From: an uncultured Eggerthellaceae bacterium
Lineage (GTDB): Bacteria > Actinomycetota > Coriobacteriia > Coriobacteriales > Eggerthellaceae
Direction: 5' to 3'
Assembly (NCBI GenBank): GCA_947565915.1
Contig: CANOHY010000041.1
Location: forward strand, 1 to 13,205
Length of the DNA: 13,205 nucleotides
Below, piece after piece: positions 1-5,964 of the stretch (position 1 is the first letter of the stretch; every line of letters starts with the position of its first letter). The notes under the pieces are model-generated. The model was not told the DNA's origin. It did no database searches and was given only the letters and a program-made list of their open reading frames with translations. Made by a program: the position numbers and the translations under genes.

Positions 1-141
1 ACAGGGTTTTCGCCCACTACATCTGGGAAATCCTTTGGCATTTGGATGATTCGGCACAACATGTTGGGCCACCTTCATTAGCAGGCACTAGATAACGCTC
101 GGGTAACGAAACGTGTGGATTTTCGGGTGAACGGTTCCCTC

Positions 142-170
142 TCGAACGATGCTCGAACGGTCGCTACAAT
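142..170 (+). promoter_or_regulatory. Putative xerD promoter giving a leaderless mRNA
   Basis: A TACAAT -10 hexamer lies at 165-170. A weak -35-like TCGAAC lies at 142-147 with a 17-nt spacer. The xerD ATG at 177 is only 7 nt past the hexamer, so the predicted transcription start falls on or next to the start codon, and no Shine-Dalgarno sequence precedes it. The 10-mer CGCTACAATG recurs upstream of murJ. CTCGAACG is directly repeated at 141-148 and 152-159, overlapping the -35 area. The promoter call is inference from motif and position. Confidence 0.5.
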
Positions 171-176
171 GGCCCC

Positions 177-1073
177 ATGAGCATCGCATCTGCAATCGAG
201 GAGTACTTGGGGCACCTGAGCATCGAGCGAGGAAGCGCCCCGCTTACCATTGAAGCCTATAGCGCCGACTTGTCCGACTATGCCGCATACCTCGAGGAAG
301 CGGGAATCGATTCCCTGCAGGATATAACGCGCGATACCATCACAAGCTACGAAGCCGACCTTCTCGAGCGCGGGTATGCTATAAGCAGCGTTGATAGGCA
401 CCTCTCGGTGCTCAAAGGGTTTCACCGCTTCTGCGTGCAGGAGGGCCTCGCCGAGAACAACCCAACAGCAACGGTGAAGCTGCCTGCAGCGCCCGACCGC
501 TTGCCCGACGTGCTGGGCATCCAGCAAATGAGCCAGCTTCTCGACAGCCTGCCTCGAGAAACGCCCATCGAACTGCGCAACCGAGCCCTGATGGAAGTGC
601 TCTACGGGTGTGGCCTGCGCGTGAGCGAATGCGTTGGGCTCGACCTGTCGGACTGCGCTTTCGAAGAGGGATACGTGCGCGTAACGGGCAAAGGCGACAA
701 GCAGCGCATCGCGCCCATTTCGGGATGCGCGCAAGAAGCGCTCGTCGCTTACTTGGAAGACGGCAGGCCACAACTTGTGCAGAGCTACTCCGCACCCACG
801 TCTGCCGTTTTCCTGAATGCACGAGGCGGTCGGCTCACGCGCCAGTCGATCCACAAAGTGGTGGCAGAAGCCGGCTTATGCATTGGCATAGAGAACCTGC
901 ATCCGCACACGCTGCGCCACTCGTTCGCCACGCACATGCTGGAAGGCGGGGCCGACCTGCGCGTGATCCAGGAGATTCTGGGGCACTCCGACATATCCAC
1001 CACGCAGATCTACACTCATGTGAACCGCTCGCACATCCGAGAAGAGTATCTAAGCGCCCACCCACGCGCATGA
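177..1073 (+). CDS. xerD: Site-specific tyrosine recombinase XerD
   Basis: This is a tyrosine recombinase that, with a XerC partner, resolves chromosome dimers at dif during FtsK-driven segregation in the cytoplasm. The protein is 298 aa, the same length as E. coli XerD. An N-terminal SAM-like core-binding domain (about 1-90) precedes the catalytic domain. All six catalytic residues are visible: R148 (in GLRVSE), K172 (in TGKGDK), H244 and R247 (HTLRH), H270 (LGHSD) and nucleophile Y279 (TTQIYTHV). These fall at the same residue numbers as in E. coli XerD, which also fixes the ATG at 177 as the start. The gene stands alone, with no integrase neighbours or attachment sites, so a housekeeping Xer role is more likely than a phage integrase. 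A XerC-type or XerA-type assignment cannot be fully excluded without the rest of the genome. Confidence 0.93.
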   Translation: MSIASAIEEYLGHLSIERGSAPLTIEAYSADLSDYAAYLEEAGIDSLQDITRDTITSYEADLLERGYAISSVDRHLSVLKGFHRFCVQEGLAENNPTATVKLPAAPDRLPDVLGIQQMSQLLDSLPRETPIELRNRALMEVLYGCGLRVSECVGLDLSDCAFEEGYVRVTGKGDKQRIAPISGCAQEALVAYLEDGRPQLVQSYSAPTSAVFLNARGGRLTRQSIHKVVAEAGLCIGIENLHPHTLRHSFATHMLEGGADLRVIQEILGHSDISTTQIYTHVNRSHIREEYLSAHPRA

Positions 1074-1137
1074 AGTTCATACACTGCTCGCATTGCTTTT
1101 CGCGCTTGGCTTCGCACCGCGCGTTACACAAAGGCGG

Positions 1138-1290
1138 CGTGCTTCAGCTTTAATGCGCGCTGCCTTGGCTTCGCACCCAAACGCTACGGCAAAATCTTTG
1201 ACGAACCTGCCTATCAATCTAACATGGCAGAGATTTCACCTGCGTTTGTGGGCTGCAGAATCGACAGCGTCACATTAAAGCTGAAGCACG
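1138..1290 (-). repeat. Structured intergenic repeat, copy 1 (imperfect palindrome, 3' of the DUF1846 gene)
   Basis: An 18-bp perfect inverted repeat (1138-1155 with 1273-1290; core CTTCAGCTTTAATG against CATTAAAGCTGAAG) encloses a ~117-bp core. The core aligns without gaps to 2895-3010 (constant offset 1738 bp; 17 hand-counted differences in 116 positions, 12 of them in the central part). Read on the minus strand it folds as a long hairpin. The outer stem continues with CGCTGTC/GGCAGCG. Next come CAAACGC/GCGTTTG and GGTGAAATCT/AGATTTTGCC, then a variable apical hairpin (CTGCC/GGCAG). It begins 4 nt after the DUF1846 stop codon, in the convergent gap with xerD. Possible roles are terminator, 3'-UTR structure or MITE-like element; the role is not known. 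Confidence 0.8.
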
Positions 1291-1294
1291 GCAC

Positions 1295-2782
1295 CTAACC
1301 TTGATAATAGCGATGTTGTTCGTACTTCGGTTCGCAGCACACGTTGATCCCCAAGCTGCGATAGAGCAGCTCGTCGTCGGTGGGGATGATGATGCTGAAG
1401 TAGGCATCGCAGCCGCGCAAGTCGCTGGCAGCTTCGATAGCGGTGGCGGCAAGGGGGCTGGTTAGCGAGCTGGTAGAAAGCGCGATGAGCATCTCGCGCG
1501 GATGAAGGCGCGGGTTCTTGTGGTGCAGCTGCTCGGTGCGCAAGCGGCAGATGGGCTCGAGGGCCTGGTCGCTGATGATGTACATGCTGTCGTCGATACC
1601 GGCCTGCGCTTTGAGGGCATTGAGCAGAAGCGACGAAGCTGCGCCCAGAAGCGTGGAAGTCTTGCCTGTCACCACGCGTCCATCGGGAAGCACCATGGCG
1701 CCGGCGGGACCACCTGATTGCTCCTCCTTCGCCAATGCGGCCTCATGGGCAGGCGAGAGGTTCACATCCACGCCGGCCTTCTTCATCAGCATCTCGGCTT
1801 TGGCGATGAGCTCGTTTCCCTGCCCGAGGCGGCGCGCTTCGGTGGCTATCTGGAAGTAGCGGCGCACGATCTCGAGGTTCGCAGCCTCGCGGCAAGCATC
1901 GTCGTCGCAGATCGCAAGCCCCGCCATGTTCACGCCCATGTCGGTGGGCGACTTGTAGGGGCTCTCGCCCACGATGCGCTCCATCATGGCTTTCAGCACG
2001 GGGAATATCTCGATGTCGCGATTGTAGTTCACGGTGGTCTCGCCATAGGCTTCCAGGTGGAAGGGGTCGATGGCGTTCACGTCAGCGAGGTCGAGAGTAG
2101 CCGCCTCGTAGGCGATGTTCACGGGGTGGTCGAGCGGCAGATTCCAAATGGGGAACGTCTCGAACTTGGAATAGCCCGCGGATACGCCGCGCTTGTACTC
2201 GTGGTAGAGCTGCGAAAGGCACGTGGCCATCTTCCCCGAACCAGGGCCAGGGGCCGTGACCACCACCAGCGGGCGCTCGGTTTCGATGTAATCGTTCTTT
2301 CCGTATCCCTCGTCGCTCACGATGCGGTCGATGTCGTAGGGGTAGTTCTCGATGGGGTAATGCAGGTAGCTGCGAATGCCGAGCGCGTCGAGGCGCTGCC
2401 TGAACGAATCGGCTGCCGGCTGGTTGCGGTATTGGGTTATGACCACGCTGGATACGTAGAAGCCAAGGTCGCGAAACACATCCATGAGGCGAAGCAGGTC
2501 CTCGTCGTAGGTGATGCCCAGATCCCCGCGCATCTTCGAATGCTCGATGTCGCTCGCGCAGATGCAGAAGATTATCTCGGCATCGTCAGCAAGGCTCTGC
2601 AGCATGCGCAGCTTCGTATCGGGTTCGAACCCCGGCAGCACGCGCGATGCATGATAGTCGTCGAAGAGCTTGCCGCCGAACTCCAAGTACAGCTTGCCGC
2701 CCGATTTCTCGATGCGCTCGCGGATGCGCTCGCTTTGCAACTCGATGTACTTGTCGTTGTCGAAGCCGATGCGTCGTGCCAT
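1295..2782 (-). CDS. DUF1846 (UPF0371) family protein
   Basis: The 495-aa product is recognised as a member of the DUF1846/UPF0371 family, which is widespread in Firmicutes and Actinobacteria and has no settled biochemical function. It starts MARRIGFDNDKYIELQS, followed by the LYLEFGGKLFDDYHASRVLPGF segment (about 31-52). A P-loop-like glycine stretch, APGPGSGKMATCLSQ (177-191), suggests nucleotide or phosphate binding. No signal peptide or membrane segment is visible, so it is probably cytoplasmic. The ATG at 2782 is preceded by a purine-rich AAAGAGGG (2791-2798) and by its own TATAAT -10, so it can be transcribed independently of pyrG upstream. Structured repeats flank it on both sides. Family membership is confident; the function is not known. 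Confidence 0.88.
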   Translation of the reverse strand: MARRIGFDNDKYIELQSERIRERIEKSGGKLYLEFGGKLFDDYHASRVLPGFEPDTKLRMLQSLADDAEIIFCICASDIEHSKMRGDLGITYDEDLLRLMDVFRDLGFYVSSVVITQYRNQPAADSFRQRLDALGIRSYLHYPIENYPYDIDRIVSDEGYGKNDYIETERPLVVVTAPGPGSGKMATCLSQLYHEYKRGVSAGYSKFETFPIWNLPLDHPVNIAYEAATLDLADVNAIDPFHLEAYGETTVNYNRDIEIFPVLKAMMERIVGESPYKSPTDMGVNMAGLAICDDDACREAANLEIVRRYFQIATEARRLGQGNELIAKAEMLMKKAGVDVNLSPAHEAALAKEEQSGGPAGAMVLPDGRVVTGKTSTLLGAASSLLLNALKAQAGIDDSMYIISDQALEPICRLRTEQLHHKNPRLHPREMLIALSTSSLTSPLAATAIEAASDLRGCDAYFSIIIPTDDELLYRSLGINVCCEPKYEQHRYYQG

Positions 2783-2823
2783 GCAAGGATCCCTCTTTAC
2801 TCGAACGCTTGTCTTTGAGCAGA

Positions 2824-2853
2824 ATTATAGCAAGGGCTTCCGGCGTTTCTGAA
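2824..2853 (-). promoter_or_regulatory. Putative promoter of the DUF1846 gene
   Basis: On the minus strand a perfect TATAAT (2824-2829) lies 41 nt upstream of the ATG. A TTCAGA -35-like element (2848-2853) sits 18 nt further up, and an AAAGAGGG ribosome-binding site is at 2791-2798. The promoter lies between the gene and structured repeat copy 2. It would allow expression even if transcription from pyrG ends in the repeat. Confidence 0.6.
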
Positions 2854-2877
2854 AAACTGATCGTACAAGGATGCAGC

Positions 2878-3026
2878 GCGCTGGAGCTTGGCATGCGCTG
2901 CCTTGGCTTCGCACCCAAACGCGACGGCGAAATCTATGACGAACCAGCAAACCATACGCACAAGCAGGAGATTTCACCTGCGTTTGTAGGCTGCAGAATC
3001 GGCAGCGTCATGCCAAGCCCCAGCAC
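2878..3026 (-). repeat. Structured intergenic repeat, copy 2 (imperfect palindrome, 3' of pyrG)
   Basis: This is the second copy of the ~150-bp element. Its arms GCGCTGGAGCTTGGCATG (2878-2895) and CATGCCAAGCCCCAGCAC (3009-3026) are complementary at 16 of 18 positions, although they differ from the arms of copy 1. The two mismatches become G-U wobbles on the minus-strand RNA. Inner stems match copy 1: CGCTGCC/GGCAGCG, CAAACGC/GCGTTTG and GGTGAAATCT/AGATTTCGCC. It starts 15 nt after the pyrG stop and ends upstream of the DUF1846 promoter, in the same orientation relative to its upstream gene as copy 1. Confidence 0.8.
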
Positions 3027-3041
3027 GTCCTTTCACGCATC

Positions 3042-4655
3042 CTATGCGAGTGCTGCTGCAATGAAATCGCGGAAGAGGGGATGCGGCCTGGTGGGACGGC
3101 TCTTGAACTCGGGGTGCGCTTGGCTTGCCACGAACCAAGGGTGGTCGGCAAGCTCGATCATCTCCACCAGCTGCTCGTCGGGCGATACCCCACTGATTAT
3201 CATGCCTGCTTGCTGGAGCGCATCGCGATAGGCATTGTTCACCTCGTAGCGATGCCGATGGCGCTCGTATATCAAATCATCGCCGTAGGCCTCGTGCGCG
3301 TGCGTGCCAGGAACTACCTTGCACGGATAGGCACCTAGCCTCATGGTGCCACCTTTGTCATCCACATCGTACTGCGAGGGCATGAGGTCGATCACGCGCG
3401 CAGCTTCCTCGTTTACGTCATCGCCCGTTGCCTCGCTTGCGAACTCGCCCGACGTAGCGCCCGCAAGCCCCAGCACGTTACGAGCGAACTCGCACACCGC
3501 CACCTGCAAGCCCAGGCAGATGCCCAAATATGGCACCTTGTTCTCGCGCGCATAGCGAGCAGCCAGTATCTTGCCCTCGAACGCGCGCTCGCCGAAACCA
3601 CCTGGCACCAAGATGCCATCCATCGACCCGAGCACATCACCCACATTGGATTCGGTGAGCTCTTCGCCATCGATGAGATGGATATCGACCTTTGCATCGT
3701 TCGCCACGCCGGCATGCTCGAGAGCCTCCATGACTGAAAGGTACGCATCGGGCAAGCTGGTGTACTTGCCCACCACGGCGATATCGACCTGCTTGGCAAG
3801 GCTCTTCGACCTCGCAAGGAATTCCTGCAAGGGCTCAAGATGTATGGGGCGTGCTTCGAGTCCCAAATGCTGGCAAACCTTGGAGTCGAAGCCCTGCTCG
3901 TAGAGGTTGAGCGGCACCTCGTAGATGGAAGGGGCATCTTCGCATGCCAGCACCTCGTCGGGCTCCACGTCGCAGAACAGGGCGATCTTCTCGCGCGTCT
4001 TCGCATCCACCTCGTGATCGCTGCGGCACACGATGAAGTCGGGCGTGACGCCCATGGATTGCAGTTCCTTCACCGAGTGCTGCGTGGGCTTCGTCTTCAC
4101 TTCGTGGGCGGCGGCAATGTAGGGCACGAGCGTAACGTGCACGAACAGCACGTCTCCTTCGTGCTCCTTCTTGAACTGGCGTGCCGCCTCGATGAACGGC
4201 TGGCCCTCGATGTCGCCGATCGTGCCGCCTATCTCGGATATCACGATGTCGGCGCCTGACTGCTCCGCCGCGCGGCGAATGCGCTCTTTGATTGCTTCGG
4301 TTACGTGGGGAATCACCTGCACGGTGCCACCTAGGAAATCGCCATGCCGCTCGCGCGCGATGAGCGATTGGTATATGGAGCCCTGCGTGAAGTTCGATTC
4401 GCGCGAGAGGTTCTCGTCGATGAAGCGCTCGTAATGGCCGAGGTCCAAATCTCCCTCGTGGCCATCTTCGGTCACGAACACCTCGCCATGCTGGAAGGGC
4501 GACATCGTGCCCGGGTCCACGTTGAGGTAGGGGTCCATCTTCTGCATGGTCACCTTGTAGCCGCGCGCCTTCATGAGATGCCCGAGCGATGCGGCGGTGA
4601 TGCCCTTGCCCAGCGACGAGACCACGCCACCTGTTACGAAGATGTGCTTAGCCAT
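3042..4655 (-). CDS. pyrG: CTP synthase (glutamine-hydrolysing)
   Basis: The enzyme makes CTP from UTP, ATP and glutamine, the last step of de novo pyrimidine nucleotide synthesis, in the cytoplasm. The product is 537 aa, normal for the family. The N-terminal synthetase domain begins MAKHIFVTGGVVSSLGKG, with the nucleotide-binding loop and the conserved GGTIGDIE (about 143-150). The C-terminal class I glutamine amidotransferase domain carries the nucleophile C380 (LGICLGLQ) and the His-Glu pair H514/E516 (AHPEF), in line with E. coli Cys379/His515/Glu517. The frame is open 9 codons further upstream to an ATG at 4682. I chose 4655 because the family consistently starts at this motif and a purine-rich AGAAGAGAG precedes it. 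The gene stands between a structured repeat (3') and a 74-bp palindrome (5'). Confidence 0.97.
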   Translation of the reverse strand: MAKHIFVTGGVVSSLGKGITAASLGHLMKARGYKVTMQKMDPYLNVDPGTMSPFQHGEVFVTEDGHEGDLDLGHYERFIDENLSRESNFTQGSIYQSLIARERHGDFLGGTVQVIPHVTEAIKERIRRAAEQSGADIVISEIGGTIGDIEGQPFIEAARQFKKEHEGDVLFVHVTLVPYIAAAHEVKTKPTQHSVKELQSMGVTPDFIVCRSDHEVDAKTREKIALFCDVEPDEVLACEDAPSIYEVPLNLYEQGFDSKVCQHLGLEARPIHLEPLQEFLARSKSLAKQVDIAVVGKYTSLPDAYLSVMEALEHAGVANDAKVDIHLIDGEELTESNVGDVLGSMDGILVPGGFGERAFEGKILAARYARENKVPYLGICLGLQVAVCEFARNVLGLAGATSGEFASEATGDDVNEEAARVIDLMPSQYDVDDKGGTMRLGAYPCKVVPGTHAHEAYGDDLIYERHRHRYEVNNAYRDALQQAGMIISGVSPDEQLVEMIELADHPWFVASQAHPEFKSRPTRPHPLFRDFIAAALA

Positions 4656-4712
4656 GAGACTCTCTTCTCTCGCACTAACCATTCAAGGATAGACCCAAAT
4701 ATGTGGCTGCAC

Positions 4713-4728
4713 GTCCTGGGCTTAGGAC
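4713..4728. other. Small inverted repeat upstream of pyrG
   Basis: GTCCT (4713-4717) and AGGAC (4724-4728) form a 5-bp stem with a 6-nt loop about 60 nt upstream of the pyrG start. It is short and could be chance. It is recorded because in some Gram-positive bacteria pyrG is controlled by a leader attenuator; no terminator-like T tract follows here. Confidence 0.2.
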
Positions 4729-4792
4729 ATTTAAACCCCTGTTAACGAAACTCGTTCAAAATGAATCTCTTCATGCGCACTACCTCAATGGA

Positions 4793-4866
4793 GACGAAGG
4801 GGTCAGGTCAAACTGTCCTATCCGTATCATGATACGGATAGGACAGTTTGACCTGACCCCTTCGTC
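4793..4866. repeat. 74-bp perfect palindrome between nadK and pyrG
   Basis: Positions 4793-4829 are the exact reverse complement of 4830-4866, giving 37-bp arms with no loop; the centre is GTATCATGATAC. Symmetry stops abruptly on both sides (4792/4867 do not pair). The outer part reads GACGAAGGGGTCAGGTC, then AAACTGTCCTATCC toward the centre. No T tract follows on either strand. It lies downstream of nadK and upstream of pyrG. It could be a REP/MITE-type repeat, a terminator or attenuator hairpin, or a protein-binding site. I recall GGGGTCAGG-type ends from repeats near Y1 (REP-associated) transposases, but this is not verified. Confidence 0.95.
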
Positions 4867-4924
4867 CTGACGGCAAAACTCGAACTATTCCAGCATGGTT
4901 GGCGCTAGCGTGCTCTCGATGATG

Positions 4925-5860
4925 TCACTTATGGTCGAAGAAGGTGCGGGATACCTGCTTGTAGAAGCTCTCGCGATTGCAGGTGAGAAGCGTGGTAGGC
5001 TGCTCCCCCACCTCCACGACAACCGACCGAATGGGTTGGCCAAACGAAAGCGCATCGCCATCGACGAACAGCGACACCTCGCTTGCGCTGTGGCTTCCCT
5101 CTTCGAAGCTGACCTCCACCACATCGTGATGCTCGGCAACGATTGCACGCGAGTTCAAGGTATGGGGCGCCAGCGGCACCACCACCATGCCCCGATGGCT
5201 CGGGCCAAGAAGCGGCCCTCCTGCAGAGAGCGCATAGGCCGTGGAGCCCGTCGCCGTGGCCACGATGATGCCATCCCCACGCATCGAGGCAATCTTGTCG
5301 CCGGAAATGGAGAAGTCGAAATCTACGATGTGACCAAGCGCGCCACGAGCGATGGCTATCTCATTGAAGGCGAAGAACTCGCGTGGCTCGGTCGACGAAC
5401 CTGCCGACGTGCCCTCCAACGACTCCCCCAACGAATCGGCGCAAGCATCCTCGTCGCCAAAGCATTCCACGCGAATGCGCAGGTTCATGCGGCGCACTGC
5501 CTGAAGCTCGCCCGCTAGCGCATCGGCAATGAGCGGAATGGCGCCATCTTCGATCGTGTTCGCGAGAAAGCCCAGATGCCCCATGTTGACGCCAAGTATC
5601 GGCGCGTCGAGCAAGGTTGCCAAGCGTGCAGTGTGGATGATGGTGCCATCGCCACCCAAGGTGACGATGAGGTCGCATGCATCCCCGTAGCGCTCGGCAA
5701 CATCCTTGCCCGCAGCCTCGTACACATAAGCGCTATCGGGCAAGTCCGACACGTCCAGCGTGGCATAGTCGATGCCCTGAGATGCGAAGTATGCCGACAC
5801 CTGGAACAACATGTCGACGACGGCTTTGTTCTTGCGATTAGAGACTATCAGGATTCTCAT
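4925..5860 (-). CDS. nadK: NAD kinase
   Basis: The enzyme phosphorylates NAD to NADP using ATP or polyphosphate and sets the cytoplasmic NADP(H) pool. The product is 311 aa, slightly longer than many bacterial NadK proteins. Family motifs are present in order: the catalytic GGDGT (69-73, with D71), GHLGFLA (94-100), FNE (165-167) and DGIIVATATGSTAY (196-209) with the following SAGGPLL. A Ser/Glu-rich insertion (about 143-160, SLGESLEGTSAGSSTEPR) between the two domains looks like a lineage-specific loop. The ATG at 5860 gives the normal start, MRILIVSNRKNKAV; no strong Shine-Dalgarno sequence is visible. It is divergent from murJ across a 104-bp gap with repeated CCGCT/AGCGG elements. Confidence 0.95.
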   Translation of the reverse strand: MRILIVSNRKNKAVVDMLFQVSAYFASQGIDYATLDVSDLPDSAYVYEAAGKDVAERYGDACDLIVTLGGDGTIIHTARLATLLDAPILGVNMGHLGFLANTIEDGAIPLIADALAGELQAVRRMNLRIRVECFGDEDACADSLGESLEGTSAGSSTEPREFFAFNEIAIARGALGHIVDFDFSISGDKIASMRGDGIIVATATGSTAYALSAGGPLLGPSHRGMVVVPLAPHTLNSRAIVAEHHDVVEVSFEEGSHSASEVSLFVDGDALSFGQPIRSVVVEVGEQPTTLLTCNRESFYKQVSRTFFDHK

Positions 5861-5894
5861 ATGCGCCCATTTTCTTGAAATAGCTTGCTAGATA

Positions 5895-5918
5895 CCGCTA
5901 ACAGCGGCACTCGCCGCT
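5895..5918. promoter_or_regulatory. Overlapping inverted repeats in the nadK-murJ divergent region
   Basis: CCGCT (5895-5899), AGCGGC (5903-5908) and GCCGCT (5913-5918) alternate, so the middle element can pair with either neighbour (3-nt or 4-nt loop). The last element touches the TACAAT at 5918-5923. Its placement against the presumed murJ -10 and upstream of nadK suggests an operator for a dimeric regulator, or a small hairpin. Function is inference. Confidence 0.35.
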
Positions 5919-5923
5919 ACAAT
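5914..5923 (+). promoter_or_regulatory. Putative murJ-mscS promoter (-10)
   Basis: CGCTACAATG at 5915-5924 contains the -10 hexamer TACAAT (5918-5923). The same 10-mer forms the presumed -10 region of xerD. A clear -35 is not visible. Transcription would begin near 5930, about 35 nt ahead of the murJ ATG. Confidence 0.4.
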
Positions 5924-5964
5924 GATACCTGATTTATCGCAGAGCAATCGATTCGCGTGCCATC

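Noticed and set aside
3..95. Possible C-terminal end of an upstream plus-strand gene (RVFAHYIWEILWHLDDSAQ, ending at TAA 93-95)
   Set aside because: Only about 30 codons are visible, a second frame is also open to position 81, and I recognise no family. It is too short to support.
177..1073. Mobile element or integron reading of the tyrosine recombinase
   Set aside because: There are no cargo genes, attachment-site repeats or phage genes nearby, and the length and residue numbering match XerD exactly.
1158..1298. Plus-strand reading frame through both repeat copies giving similar peptides (RCLGFAPKR.G.I.DEP, then EISPAFVGCRI.SV)
   Set aside because: The frame is open in both copies, but the copies lie antisense to the flanking genes with no start or ribosome-binding site. 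The arms change as complementary pairs rather than by codon position. The similarity follows from the conserved nucleotide core.
1718..2818. Long plus-strand open frame opposite the DUF1846 gene
   Set aside because: It is the antisense shadow of a gene whose minus-strand product is a recognised family. Its translation looks like codon-mirror sequence rich in Val, His and Arg.
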